The notes: generated from the letters alone by a model not told the origin. Shown: positions 10,336-22,780, counted from the first letter of the stretch. The stretch is 64,000 nucleotides of DNA from Druceiella hillmani (GCA_039881145.1 JAYKKI010000023.1:6052501-6116500); one strand, 5' to 3'. A program made the numbers and translations.

Positions 10336-11517
10336 TGTCCAGTGATGCAAAAACGATGGTATAATCGGAAATAAAATAAAAATTAACATTTTGAAGCTAA
10401 ACTTTGAATGTAAGAAGTTCTAGTTGCCAATATATTCCCAATTGTGTCATTGAAAATTGTTTAATGACATTACAAAATGGAGTCAAAGTGAGAATTTGTA
10501 TATAGTTAATGTAAAGAATTAAATAATTGTTAGGGAGAAGTCGACAAAATATTTTGAAAGAAAATTAAATCACAATTTAAAAACGAACTAAATAATGATA
10601 ATGAAAATATAAAAATACATATTTCGATAAAACTCGAAAATTTTAAACCAGTGTTTGAAACATTAGAAACGCAGGATAATTCATTTCACTTCGAAGCTTG
10701 ATATTTAGAAAATAGATAATAGATTTAATAAAAATAAATTTACTTATCAAATAATTAGACTGAAAAAAATAAACTTTTAATTAGGCGTGATCAACAGTAA
10801 GTTCATTAATTTGATAAAGATAATCTGCCATTTTGCTTTAAAACAAAATACTATAAAATTAAACTAGAAATCAACTACATAACTATAAACACACGAACTG
10901 CTACTGCATAAATGTCAATTTAACTCAAAAACAGAAGCGCTAGAGTTTCTTGTTAATTAGTTATCTAGCATTAAGGTCTAATGTTCTTGTAGTAAGGAGG
11001 AAACCTAGAGACGTGTTCAACGCGTAATGTGACCCAGACTATTCACTACGTATACAGAATGGAATGAAACGAAGTATGCAAATAGCAGCCGCCTAATGAC
11101 AGAGACCTCATACGTGGATAAAGTTTGAAGTTTAACGCATGCATGAATTCTCGCCTTGATGATAATTTTCGTCACTTTTAGCGCTAGCAGTTTTAAGTAA
11201 ACCTCACGTAAAATTCTGGAGGAAACAATACAATAGTTATTGGTAATTCAGCAATCGGTTTACTGTTAATTTATATCCTTTTTAAAATAATGCAATATAT
11301 TATATGTTGATTGTAATATATTATATGTTGGTAAGATGGTTAAGTTTAGATTTAACAACAAAATATAAAGTGTTAAATTTTATAAACTATGGCAAGGGAA
11401 ATATAATATTTTTCCGAAAACCAAGTTGCTACTTTGTTGCCGTAAAGTTATTAATAAATTAACAAACCTACTAGTGATACTGGCGATTATGGTGATTAAA
11501 TTAATTTAAACATTTTT
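10336..11517. other. Spacer without a gene
   Basis: AT-rich. A GC-enriched patch at about 10985-11180 (CGTGTTCAACGCG, CAGCCGCCTAATGACAGAGA) has no recognised partner. Short palindromic ATATTATATGTTG duplications lie at 11295-11335. Confidence 0.5.
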
Positions 11518-11655
11518 TTAATTATTGAATATATTTGGCGTTAATTTTGTAGAAATTCACTATTAAATGAAACTACGTGATGTAGCATCATTTCTACTTT
11601 CTTTAATTTCTTTACCACGACCTAGGTTTCGTTGTATTACAACATCTTCAGGTGG
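11518..11655 (-). repeat. Hammerhead element copy 4
   Basis: Complete copy on the minus strand with a small internal deletion (TCACTATTAAATG in place of the longer TTATTCACAATTAAATG). The 75-codon plus-strand frame starting at 11567 merely translates the antisense of this element and AT-rich flank. Confidence 0.8.
11615..11655 (-). ncRNA. Hammerhead ribozyme motif, element copy 4
   Basis: Identical over the full 41 nt to copy 1: CCAC, CUGAAGA, GUUGU/ACAAC, GAAA, CCUAGG, UC, GUGG. Together with copy 1 it is the best-preserved ribozyme here and the better one to test. Confidence 0.75.
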
Positions 11656-12059
11656 GATGTTTATTTTATTGAATTTTTACAAGCCATCCAAAAAATTAAA
11701 TTCGACATGCCCTTTCTTCTTCTATTCTCGGTTTCAATTTGTTTATAAATCGTTGGCAATATTTAGTTTGGATATATTGAGTTATATATACTAATTAGAC
11801 ATAAACTTTTTAAGTTTATCGGGATTTATTTAACCTGTATTAAATAGATCTTACTTTACTAAGGTTGACAATAATAATTAAAATGTTTCAATTAATGCAG
11901 CCAGTAATATTGGATTCAAGCTAAGTAAAATTTTTATCAGTTTTATCAGAGTATTAGATCCAGTCATTAAATAAACAGGGGACATGATTTTCTACACCGG
12001 TATATTATCTGTAATGCAGAAGAAAAAAGGAAATGGGAAGTTTCGTATTTCTTTATAAC

Positions 12060-12260
12060 TAAACTAATGTGATCTCTCCTAGCACAAACTCCTTGCCATT
12101 ATAATCTACTGTAGTGAGATAAGCGATGACCCTATGACACCTCCATACTGTTGCCTTTATGGTTCATTAAATAATGAATACACTTTGAAATATTTGAAAT
12201 TAATTTATCAAACAACTGATTTAAGTATACGATTATATATTTAACTCCTATAGTATATCT
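12060..12260 (+). repeat. Module A block 6
   Basis: Resembles two tandem segments of module B, at 55690-55810 and 56020-56110. Shared strings are GTGATCTCTC, GGCACAAACT/AGCACAAACT, CACTTTGAAATATTTGAA and the following ATYAATTTATC. Confidence 0.65.
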
Positions 12261-12601
12261 CGAAAATTATATAAATCCGGACTGTCCATTTCAATTATTC
12301 TTGCTATTATATAAATATAAGTGTGTATATGTAAACATGAATACATTTTTTTCTTTGTTACATATATTTTATAAATACTCATGACTCTCATTTTTAATGC
12401 TCTTAGCTTGCTGGTATGTTCCTTTTTGTCTTAACGGTATTTTAATTTTTTTTTTGCAATAGAATTAACAATCTGTTACTATCTTCTAAAACACATAATA
12501 GGTTTTTTTTATTTGGTACTGTCGCTAACTTGAAGAGACTGATGCAGAAATGAGATTACTTTTGCAGCCTTATGCATATTAAAGTAAATAAATAAAATAT
12601 T

Positions 12602-12616
12602 CACACACACTTATAA

Positions 12617-12689
<73 letters not shown>
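12602..12689. repeat. (CA)n(TA)n microsatellite
   Basis: CA repeats pass into a pure TA tract of about 40 bp. Confidence 0.95.
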
Positions 12690-12692
<3 letters not shown>

Positions 12693-13279
12693 GATTGTGC
12701 ATAAACATATCTAATATCATCACAAGATTTCAAGAAAAGTAGAATCTTATAGTTTCCTTTTAAGTAACGAAAAATTACAGTCAGTGTGAAAATGCCTTCC
12801 TGGATATGTTCTCCGCTTTCTGATGTTACACTGCTGTTATTTCTGCCTTTAAGCGGGATACCCCTTTTCTTTGAACTTATCCAATATTATAAGTTAATGA
12901 AGCATATTCCTTTCGCGCCTTAATGTCTGCCTTAGAAATTCCACACGTATATTTTTTATGGTATCCAAAATTGCATTGACTTCATTTGCGTGAACTTTTG
13001 TGTTAAACTAATAACCAATATTAATGTACAGTGAACTTTACAAGTACATTTTTCCTTCGTTCGTACAAAGTTAGTGATGATTATGGATTTAAAAGGACAA
13101 CTACAATTTTTTGCAATTTGTAAATCAGATTTGTTTACGGGTATATACACATTTTGGCCTATAAAATACTACGACAGGGATGAGATGTCTTTATTTTACT
13201 TCCTGTCCTAATAAATTGTGGATTTCAATAAAATAAACCTTGCTAGGGGTATAAATTCCAGGACAAAATTGATTTACTG

Positions 13280-13690
13280 GTGGAGTCAAAGGTTAAAAGT
13301 CTATTGAATGCAGCCGTGCATTTGCCAGTAATGCATTTTAACACAGGAATCAACCACGCCACGTTCACTCCCACCCCACCTCCGCTGCTCATTGCATAAA
13401 ATACGGGATGTCGCATTGACATGCGGCGTGAGCGACGCGCGGGTAGAATCGCGATACCTCCAGCTCAAAATTAATAAAAATTCTACTCGGAGTGGCAGTA
13501 TCAATAGCTGATATTTCATTTTAAATTTAATTAATGGGTGAAATGTTATAAATGAAAGATGATTTTCAAGTGCAGTTTTATGACAAAAATAACTGACAGC
13601 TGGTTTGCAGAAAATTGACGGTTATTTAAATTGCATAGCAAATGGTGAAATTTAGTATCAAAAATCTAGAATTAAAGGCGAGAGAAAGCA
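13280..13690 (+). repeat. Module A block 7
   Basis: Matches 57595-57930. Both carry TGTCGCATTRAYATGC, GTGAG-GA-GCGC, AATAGCTGA followed by TTTCATTTTAAAT, and GAAATTGACGGTTA (the A copy has AAAATTGACGGTTA). It contains CpG-containing GC-rich segments that are unusual for this window. The antisense frame 13301-13519 (72 codons) is not conserved in copy B. Confidence 0.85.
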
Positions 13691-14040
13691 GCAATAATGA
13701 AAACAATATTAACTACGTATGTAGACGATACAATTAGTAAGAATATATTAAAATATTTGAATGAAAACAGGGAATATAAAGAAAAAAGGGAATGGATGGC
13801 AAAATTTATGTGTCGAATAATATAATGAGATAAATGGACGTTTTTATTCAAGTTAAAAATACAAGGAAGATTTTTAAAATGTTTTTCTTTAGACGATCAA
13901 ATACTTTTTATTTCATGTGAATTTAAACTTTAACTAGTATTTAGATTAACTAGTATTTAGTATTTAGAATTTAAACTGTAACTCTAGTCTTACAATTTCA
14001 ACAATAGTTTTCCATATTTTTAAACTTACAGTTTTTCTTG
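13691..14040. other. Spacer with a short local duplication
   Basis: TTAACTAGTATTTAG is repeated at about 13928-13965. Nothing else is recognisable. Confidence 0.5.
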
Positions 14041-14440
14041 ATGGTAAATGTGAAGCATACTTATAACATATTTCATACTAAAATAAACCCAATTAATTTT
14101 TTTTTATATAATTATGACATAAGTTAACAAGGCTGTATGAAATACAAGCCAGGTAGCACTTTTTATATGAAACTTTTGAACTTACGCCCGTGGGCGTTTT
14201 CATAGCTGTTAAATATTTCTATTAATTCTGATGTATATAAAAATATAAGGAATTATTTAATAAAAAGTTAAATTATTTTTAAAAAACTCCTATGCAAGTG
14301 CACTAATTCACTTAAAATAATAACAAGGTTTCGTGTTTTCGTCAAACATTTTTTCTTACACCGGGGGATCAATCAGAAAAGCACTGTACACTACAATATA
14401 TAACATTATCTGCATTAAAAGTGAGCACGAAGGTAGATTT
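14041..14440 (+). repeat. Module A block 8 (patchy)
   Basis: ATAACATATTTCATACTAAA followed by ATAAACCCAATT at 14063-14096 is repeated exactly at 58256-58289. A second anchor, TATCTGCATTAAAAGT (14407-14422), recurs near 59579-59594. Between the anchors the spacers differ in length, so module B carries more than 1 kb of extra sequence here. ACGCCC-GT-GGGCGT at 14184-14197 is a small GC-rich palindrome. Confidence 0.7.
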
Positions 14441-14724
14441 TTTTACTATACGTTTTTTTTTCATTTTATGTCAATTTTTTTCTCAATCTAAACTATGAAA
14501 AGGACTTATTATTTTTTTAACATACTAATTACTAGAATTAAAAAATTACTTTACTAAGATTAGAAACCGTAAAACTATTAATAACCATTTTTGAACTATA
14601 GCCCAATGGCACCACTTTTCATCGAGTAACGTGCTTCTCTATAACTTGATATGAAATTAAATTGTAATATTAAAGTACAAAATAATCTTACCCTAAATTT
14701 ACTCTCCGTTTATTATAAGGTAAA

Positions 14725-15175
14725 AGACAATGAACCCGTGCTCTTAACACAAAATGAAGGGTAGCGAGATAAACTCGATATCAAATAATAATTTAGTTTC
14801 CAACTTCCGACAGGAGTCAGCGGCAAAGTATACTTTGTCTAAATCAATATATCAACCGATGGTAACAAAGGTAATATTTATAAGGTCTTCGTGTCACGAT
14901 TCTGAGACTAATTGATTGAAAGAGCAGCAGTTCGGGAAACTCGGGCGGAAATCGTTGATAATTTCTCCTATTGCGGGTTTTCATTTGAAGGCGAGGCCTT
15001 GGCTCGAAGCCTGGTGTAAATATTGACCGGGTTTGCGACTGACTAGGTTTTAAAGTAATGCCAATTGAAATATTTAATTATACTAAGCCGACGGGTTTTG
15101 TTTGCTCGAGTGTCGTTGCTCTTACGATCATAAGGCCTCTAGTCGGTGAGTTCGTTCTCCTCTATATTTTGCGAA
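14725..15175 (+). repeat. Module A block 9 (best-conserved GC-rich block)
   Basis: Matches 59640-59680 and 60365-60720. Shared strings are CACTTTGTCTAAATC/TACTTTGTCTAAATC, ATTGCGGGTTTTCA, CCTGGTGTAAATATTG, CCGACGGGTT and CGGGTGTCGTTGC/CGAGTGTCGTTGC. The GTAAATATTG core resembles a forkhead-type site. The long conserved tract has no conserved reading frame, which favours regulatory DNA or noncoding RNA over protein. The function is inference. Confidence 0.85.
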
Positions 15176-17310
15176 TAATTTTTTGGGTGGGTAAATGATA
15201 TATGCCGCATTTTATGCAAATAATATTTCTATTATTATTATAGGACATTCAAATTTTCAAGAGAAAGCTTCTGCTTTTAATTTGAGCGCGGGTTTATGGA
15301 AATGTGAGCTAACGCTATTTGGACTAAGAAAATTGTTTAGATAACAAATAGTCGCTGAAACGTGGGTAGCGTGGAAGTGGTACAGGGACATTCTTGTTTC
15401 GTCGAGAAATTTATATAGTTTTAAGGAAATACAAATTGACATTAACCAATTAATACTAAGCCATTTGTTAAAATATTTCTTCAAAAAATATTAAATAGCC
15501 CTGCATATATATTTGAAAAAATCTTTATTATTTTATTTTCCCCACGTATTTTCGAATACTTTACAATCAATTTTATTTTTTCTCATTTTATTTATCAAAC
15601 AATTTATATCAAGGATATTTGGCGGGTTTACTGGTTGAAATTTTAAGCATCAGTTAAACATTATACAATTTCAGCGATGGGCCAATTTTAAGATAAACTT
15701 CTGTTTTAATTTTCTAAGATTAAAAATCCAAAGATTATTGGTATCGCTCCTCTAAGTGTCTTTCCGTCTATTATAGGTGTGGATTTAATTTTTTATATTA
15801 TTTTCATTTCTAGTTACAAATACTGATTTAAAAGAATATCTCAAAGGATTGGACATGAAATAAACTAAAATTTTACCCTAAAGTTATAAGATATCAATTG
15901 CATGTCAGCTTGTTTGTTCGATATACTTAAAATGGGTCTATTATTCAATCAAATTCGCAGGTTAATATAGTAAGAAACTTCTTTTTAAAATCAACGCAAA
16001 TGGTTTATGACAGCTTACATTAAACCGTTATGTTGTCATTTATCCTAAGACTTTAAAATACTTGTGTCTATTTGTCCATCAAACCTTAACCTGTAGAATA
16101 CTTTGTCTGAAATTTCTCCAGTGGCTCTTACTTAAAAAAACTAAAGAAAGAAAGAAACTTTGGCAGACTTTTTAATTGTCCTTTCTGGGCTATGAAGATG
16201 TGTGATATCTAATTCTTACAGATCAATCGCGTTACAACCCAGGAAACTCTCGAAATGTATTTACCTGTTACATATTTGACCGCAAAAATATAATTATATT
16301 TTTGAGTAGATCTCTGCTCAACAAATGATCTGCATATTCTTTCGTGAGCTTACTATATTTTGAAAAATCTACAGATCTTATCTTGGTGCAAAATTTAGTT
16401 GCTTGTTTATCTGAACATAGATTCTGTTTACGTTCACAAAACCTACGCGCATTCCTCATTCCTGAATATTATTTGTTTTTTTAAGAATACCTTCTTTAAT
16501 CTTGCCGTCAAATTATGGAGTTAATTCGATCTAAATATCAGAAATTGAGCATCCGTATACCATTTCAAGAGTCATCTGAAAAAAAGAATACTTCTCCTGA
16601 GAACTTTCGTGCTATTTTCATGCCATTCACATCTTTTGTTCCTTCATGCCTTGTCTTTTACCTTTTTCTTTAAAAATATTTTATAATTATCTGATACCAA
16701 CTTCGAGTAGGAATCAAAATTCCTTAAACTGAACTTGTAAATCAGGAAACAATATTATCATTGTTAATGCAAGACATTTAAATACTTTCGAGGTTAATAT
16801 CGAGGGGAAGTTTAATATAAGGTATTTTTAAATTTTTTTTCGAACTTGATGGAATAAAGACTCAACCAATAAACTTGCAGAGGGTACAATTAAACCACTT
16901 CTTTATTCTTGAACAACGAGTGCTGTACCATTCAAAATGAAATCTCGTGTTACATTTTTACATGCAATTAAGTAATCAGCACACGTTAATTTTATTTACT
17001 TTATTAGATTATAAGAAATCACTTTATAACCTTAGTGATTATATTTATTTGTACGCTTTTATTTTACTTTAGAATATGAACACCAAGAAATAATTGTAAC
17101 ATTTTATTTTTGTACAAATAAAAATCGTAAAGAAGCACTTTTTTTGTTTCATTTCTTCAAGATCAAGATCAAGAAAATAGTAAATTTATTATTGTGTTTC
17201 AATCAAATGAATTATCATATGCATTGATGCGTCAACGAAGCAAAGAAATTTTTTTAATAACATATGCACATTTTGCGAAGATAACTTTTTTCTTGTTTTA
17301 TTTCTGATTT
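15176..17310. other. AT-rich spacer without recognisable features
   Basis: Short chance frames only (for example 15257-15484 and 16268-16459, both minus). I found no repeat match, transposase motif or RNA gene. Confidence 0.5.
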
Positions 17311-17317
17311 CTATATA

Positions 17318-17354
<37 letters not shown>

Positions 17355-17355
17355 T
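17311..17355. repeat. (TA)n microsatellite
   Basis: Pure TA tract interrupted once by a C. Confidence 0.95.
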
Positions 17356-17439
17356 TAGTATTAGATTTTCTTCCCCTTCCCAATCCGTTTCTCCTTCCCC
17401 TTACCTTTGTCTTCGCCTTGGCCTTCGGCTACACAATGC

Positions 17440-17945
17440 TTTTTTCGAAGGTGCAAATCCTGGTACACAGCATCGTAAAAGGTGGTCGCCTTTTCAAAAT
17501 TCAACGAAAATGAAATAATCAGGGTGGTTTTTGGGGACCTCACCACGAGTGTTCGTCGTATATCCAGACAAAGTGGGGTAGCGAAGAGCACAGTTCAATG
17601 CATTTTGAGCACCCACACTCGTTTTATGTACAATGAGTACAAGCACTTTTGCCCTTCGACTATGCCATACGAATAATTTTTTGTAAAGAAGTGATTCGTC
17701 AATATCGAGAAGATGAAAATTTATTCAATAATATTTTGTGGGGCGATGAATCCAGTTTTATTAGAACGGGTGTGTAATATTCATAATTTGCACCACTGGT
17801 TAGTATTAAACCTGCACATGGCCAGACGCGACCTGTTCCAGCATCGGCTCAGTATTAATTTATGGAAAGGTATACTGCATATTAAAGTAATCAGGTCATT
17901 TGAACTACTGCCAAGGCTAGAAAATTGAAGGAAAAATACATTTAC
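17440..17945 (+). pseudogene. Decayed Tc1/mariner-superfamily (DDE) transposase
   Basis: The N-terminal frame 17482-17676 carries a helix-turn-helix-like DLTTSVRRISRQSGVAKSTV, which resembles the DNA-binding domain of Tc1-like transposases found in many insects. A frameshift follows. In another frame at about 17717-17770 the sequence reads ENLFNNILWGDESSF, which contains the first catalytic aspartate in the usual [IV]-x-W-x-DE-S-x-F setting. After another shift, 17778-17930 encodes NIHNLHHWLV and RRDLFQHRLSINLW. At least two frameshifts and stops are present. The second and third catalytic residues lie beyond the preserved part, so the copy is truncated and inactive. I found no terminal inverted repeats. 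Confidence 0.8.
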
Positions 17946-19014
17946 ATGAAAATTCATACATAGGGTAATTACCTCATAAAGTAACTAATAATTTTCAGAA
18001 CTATAAATCATGTCAGTAAATGTATCTGAAATACGATTATATATAACGAGAAAAATCTTGTTTCTTATATAACGTAAGAAAATTGTTTGATAGTTCGAAA
18101 TAACAGAGTAACTGTCGCCATAGTCACATTTTCGGCTTCAGTTTTTGGGAAGCGGTGTTTAATCTAAAAGAAATTGGATATTTTCGATATATTTGCAGGT
18201 CTAGTGTCAGACGAATTTCCGCATTCGCCTTTTCACTTTACTATTGACTAACGTTGGACATTAGGAGGGGTATTTAAAAACTATTTTTCCTGATAATAAT
18301 GTATCAAGATTTGACTTACTTTATTTCTGGAAGTGCGGTATACGTCGTTTGATATAATAACACAAAATGTTCGTTATTTGCGACGTTTTGCATATTCAAC
18401 ATTTAAATGCCAATTCCAAGGATTTTTTAACTCATAAGCAATTAGATCTACTGCATACTAATGGAAGATTAATCATAAAACAAAGTTAAAAAATAGTTAA
18501 ATAAATAATTACACATTTATAAAAGGTTATTTGCCAATTAGTAATTTATGAACCAAAGCTTCGAATTAATAGTAAAATACTGATCTTTTTTATGTTAAGG
18601 AACCCTAACTAATGAAAACAATGAAAATAAAAAAAAAACAAAATTAGTAGTGTGTACTCTCTAGATCACATAGGTATAATAGCAAATAAAGACTAAAGAT
18701 GCATTAAAAGAAGCTATATGCGATGATAGTTATCACGTTTTGTGTGACTTTATCATTCCCTTAATAATTAATAAGTTATTTCGTTAATACTATTATTATT
18801 GTCACGAATTATTTGTACGAATTATTGTCACAAATTATACGTCATTAAATTTTCATTTCTTAGAACTATTTGTATTGATGATTATGTAAACTTACAAAAA
18901 TATGGCGCTAAAACAACATTTAATAACGACGAAACGCTATGAAACATCGCTTAGTCCACCAATATGAAAGATAGCCCATATCACTTAAAATTATTAATAT
19001 AATTTGTCTCTGAC
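17946..19014. other. AT-rich spacer without recognisable features
   Basis: No gene or repeat match was seen. Confidence 0.5.
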
Positions 19015-19631
19015 GTTATAAAATATGAGCAATTAGTGCCGCCTTCATTGTTATAGTTCATGATGAGTTTGTGCATTCTTGGGAGTTTCCATTTAAACTT
19101 TGTGATGAATTATCTCAAACCAGGTTCCTACATACATATTTTAGTTTCAACAGAATATCTACATTTTTTCCTATTATGTCGTTTCTCATTGACCTTGACG
19201 TTACCATCGAGCATTTTTCTTCATACAGATTTCAATTTCCAACGTTAGTCAGAGAAACGAAAAGGAGCAGTGAAGAAGATAGTTGATATCATTAGAATAG
19301 CCCACTAAAACTGTAAATATGTGGAAAATGTGAAAAATTTACGAAAATTACATTTAATTTTTAACACAGCTCTATAAAAATGTAAGAGAAAATATAAATA
19401 GGACAATATATTTATTCTTATATTCCGAACGCTCAAAGACTTTATTACCAAATATTAAATAAAGGAATTCCTCCATCATTTATAATCCTGAGTAAACTTG
19501 AACTAGTTTCGTGTGGTTTTCTTTTGCAGGTGTGTGAATATTCTTGAAAAATATTGGGTGCACAGATATCAAAATTAATTATATATATGTATATATATAT
19601 ATATATATATATACATATATATAATTATATA

Positions 19632-19715
<84 letters not shown>

Positions 19716-20765
19716 ATTTCCATTGAAAACGAGGAAATTAGTTCGCTGCTAATGTGTTTTTTTCGGTAATTATAGTTTTTAATGTAATATTTATACTTTT
19801 AGGTGCTTCACATTCGTAAACTGATTGGCCCATGATGTGAGTAATTATAATTAGTCAACCATTTTAAAGTCACGCACATAATTTGGCGACCCACCTCGTT
19901 CATTTTAACTGCCTACGAAATTACAGAGCGGTAAAAAATCCCTTGCAATTAGTATTTTCCTACAGCGTTTTACGACTACGAAAAAGGGTTATTAAATGTT
20001 TACGATAAAGACAGCATTTGTACGCTGTCACTCTGACCTTAATTTGCTTACGGCGCATGTGTCAAGATCCCCGAAGTTAGTGGCCTCTAAACATTCTCGC
20101 GAAATACCGATTATAATCTTTTTTCGCATATTTAATATTTCACTTAGTATTCATAAATTTCTATTAGTAATACAATACAATGACATAAGAAAAACATTGA
20201 AAAATATTTCATGATTTCTTAACAATTTTAATTTACAAGAATAGGGGTTATTTCGTAGAACATGTAGTAGAATATATAATGCATCCTGGGCCGAGAGTAC
20301 AGAAGAATCCAAATTAAGGGTATTTGTACTATAAATAATGTTATTAGAAAAAAAAATATTTACAATACATGCATCCTAGAAATATCAATACTTTGGAAGC
20401 TTTTATGGTTCAACAAAAGATGCTATTCTGACTACGAATAAATCAGAAATACGGAGCGTTTACTACACAATTTTTTCTTCCTCGGCCCGCCACATAAAAA
20501 TAATTTTCGGAATTTACCGATAGAAACTGCTACGGATAAAGTGAGAATTATGCCTGACATTTTGACATCGTGTCACGCTATTAACACATATGCCTCTATC
20601 AATGAAATCAAGTGGGGTTTATGAATTCAACTGAACTACAGAAAGTAGTATAAATTATATTTAATTATATAAGTCGACTATACATAATAGTAAAAACGCA
20701 ACACGCATACCAGCATGTGCATGTACGCATGTCATCTGTTGGAAGATTCAAATTAAAAGGATGGC
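19015..20765 (+). repeat. Left arm of a 1.7-kb inverted duplication
   Basis: The reverse complement of 23990-25645 follows this arm throughout. Paired strings include ACGTTAGTCAGAGAAACG against the reverse complement of CGTTTCTCTGACTAATGT; TTAGTGGCCTCTAAACATTC against the reverse complement of AACGTTTAGAGGCCATCAAC; ACATGCGCCGTAA; and GTGAGAATTATG-C-GACATT. A (TA)n tract (19579-19712) expanded only in this arm. The short frames at 19060-19286 and 19996-20214 are not conserved in the other arm. Confidence 0.85.
19579..19712. repeat. (TA)n microsatellite within the left arm
   Basis: Interrupted TA tract with CATATATATA variants. It is absent from the corresponding place in the right arm. Confidence 0.95.
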
Positions 20766-20916
20766 CTATCAATGAGCCAAAGTTAGGAAAATTATAAAAC
20801 ATCGGACTGCTTTAAGCAAAAGAAGAAAATCTAAATGAAATTACTAAAGAATTAGAGATGGGAAAAAGTAAAAATTGCCAAGGAATTAATTAGATTTATT
20901 AGGTTAATTATCCCTA

Positions 20917-21800
20917 TTAGGTTGGCAACTTATAAACCCGCCTTATTTGTACACAAACTTCAACTTTTTACATGTAGTCAATAAAATCAATCGTTAATTA
21001 CATAAGTTCCGTTGGTATCTAACACTTGTCGCCAACGTGTAGGCAGAGTTAAAGTTTCGTCCTTGTAGATATCTTTGGGCATTTGACTGAAAAACCGGTG
21101 AAGTTTGATTTTTCATATTTGAATTGTTTATCGCGTAAATTATTAGATAGAGAGAAAAACAGATGGTTATTACATGGCGAAAGATCTGGACAGCACGATG
21201 GGTGAAGGTGTAAACTCCATCCAAATTAAAGTAGTTTTTCACGTATTACTTTTGCTACGTGGGGTAGAGCATTATCATATCAAAAATCATGTAAAAAATC
21301 ATACTTTGATTTAAAAAAAATTTAGTGGTGACTTTGCTGAATTGTTCACAATAAATCTTAGCTGTAATTGTACTGTTAGCTTGAAAGAGTTCCCAATGAA
21401 TAATTTCATTTACACACCTCCATGCACTCAAAAGTATCTTTTTTCTAAAAAATATTTTGATCCAGGTACACCTTTTTCTCCAGTTCCTAGCCACTGGCGT
21501 TTACGCTAAAATTAACATAGACCCCCCCCCTTTTTATCTCCTGTAACTAAATACTTATGCCTCTCCTTGGTACGATGGGAGTTATAGATCTATAGTAATA
21601 GCTCCAAGCTAGCTCTCCTTTGAGTTAAAACGGCGTTAGCTCATGTGGTGGCCAAATGGAATATTTCCACTTCTTTCTCAAAGCATGAATTGTTTTTCAT
21701 TTCACTGTAAGAGCATGAAAATAGCTATGCAAAACAACGCAAACTTAATCTGAGAACTGTTTCAATAAGGATTTGCAGCCATCTCAGACACATGATAAAA
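20917..21800 (-). pseudogene. Decayed mariner transposon
   Basis: The terminal sequence TTAGGTTGGCAACTTA at 20917, preceded by a TA dinucleotide, matches the well-known mariner terminal repeat and TA target. Reading the minus strand from about 21700 downwards, pieces of transposase appear in order: WPPHELT (about 21650); YLVTGDKK with the first catalytic aspartate (about 21560); RKRQWLGTGE (about 21490); KKILLSAW and IIHWELFQANS (about 21440-21375); and near the end PTRWRQVLDTNGTYV (about 21040-20995). Many frameshifts and stops make it inactive. The N-terminal part and the other terminal repeat are not recognisable, and the boundary with the piggyBac-like relic near 21800 is approximate. Confidence 0.85.
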
Positions 21801-22290
21801 ACTGTGCGCCGTCTTTACTAGCCTTATGAAATACATTTAAACTTTGAATAATTTCATAGCCGTTTTGATCGAAGCAAACCACGAGTCTCCAAGTACTACT
21901 CTTCCAGAACCGTGCCATGGCTCAGTTAATCTCAAAGTAGTTACAGTCACTGCGCCAAATTCCCTTCACCACTTCTTATCAACCATTGATTCTTTGCATT
22001 CCTTAATTTCTATCCTAATCATTATATTTATACTACTGTCACTTGCTTTTTTTCTTCGGAACCGACTTCATTTCGTTTTCTTTTAACTTTCATAACTGCC
22101 GGCATACTTTCTTTGAAATACGCGCCTCTTCATCATCTACAGTAATTTTTGAACCAGGGCAGATGGTACATTTAAGTTTTTCATTCACGATCATTACTAA
22201 AGTACTGAATTTACATCAATTGTTAGAATCATCGATATCTGAGGGTTGTGTGAATCTCAGTGCAATGAGAATTGTCTCAAATCACTGACA
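21800..22290 (-). pseudogene. piggyBac-like transposase relic
   Basis: One minus-strand frame near 21965-21790 reads LRLTEPWHGSG, then GDSWFAS, then, after one stop, MYFIRLVKTAH. This is the pattern of the piggyBac-type DDE domain (DDE_Tnp_1_7) of PGBD-related transposases, and the aspartate of GDSWF is a candidate catalytic residue. Further upstream, at about 22230-22150, NEKLKCTICPGSKITVDDE resembles the segment before the first catalytic aspartate. Stops and frame changes separate the pieces. No TTAA-flanked ends were found. It lies directly upstream of the mariner relic in the same orientation, probably because the mariner inserted into or next to it. Confidence 0.7.
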
Positions 22291-22657
22291 ACTTATTACA
22301 ATTGTAATTCTTTTATCAATCAATTATTGTAATTCTTGAAGAATCATAGTATATAATATACCAAAAAAAAAATTAATAACTCTTTCTCAGTTAACAGTTT
22401 TCGTTTTGCTGGAAACTTAGTGCATAAGTAACAAAGTTTCTCCCGGGGAAATACCAAAAAGGATACGTCCTTTTCACTTTGTACGCCCTCTATGGTTCTA
22501 GGAAAGTAACTTTGAAATTGCCTTGTTGTCGTTGGTTGACGTCAATTTCAGTCATTCTTTGATCTGTCATTGGTTGAAGAGGTGTACTCGTACGATTGAT
22601 TTGAAGTTATTTCGTTAGAAACCTTGCTTAGAAATTCTCAAATAACTAAAAAAACAA

Positions 22658-22699
22658 GCGTCCTACTGGTAGGACGCAGGGTCCTACTAGAAGGACCCT
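22658..22699. other. Two adjacent perfect hairpins sharing GTCCTACT
   Basis: GCGTCCTA-CTGG-TAGGACGC (22658-22677) is immediately followed by AGGGTCCT-ACTAGA-AGGACCCT (22678-22699). Both stems are perfect over 8 bp, and the second looks like an altered duplicate of the first. Outside them AAGCGTCC (22656) can pair imperfectly with GGACGTTC (22700), giving a three-stem fold. A (TA)n tract starts 20 bp downstream. I do not recognise a known RNA or terminus. Confidence 0.8.
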
Positions 22700-22716
22700 G
22701 GACGTTCTATCATTAA

Positions 22717-22718
<2 letters not shown>

Positions 22719-22775
<57 letters not shown>
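22719..22775. repeat. (TA)n microsatellite
   Basis: Uninterrupted TA tract. Confidence 0.97.

Positions 22776-22780
<5 letters not shown>

Noticed and set aside
11567..11794. 75-codon frame beginning MKLRDVASF
   Set aside because: It starts inside hammerhead element copy 4 and reads its antisense. The same string opens in other copies only where the element is present.
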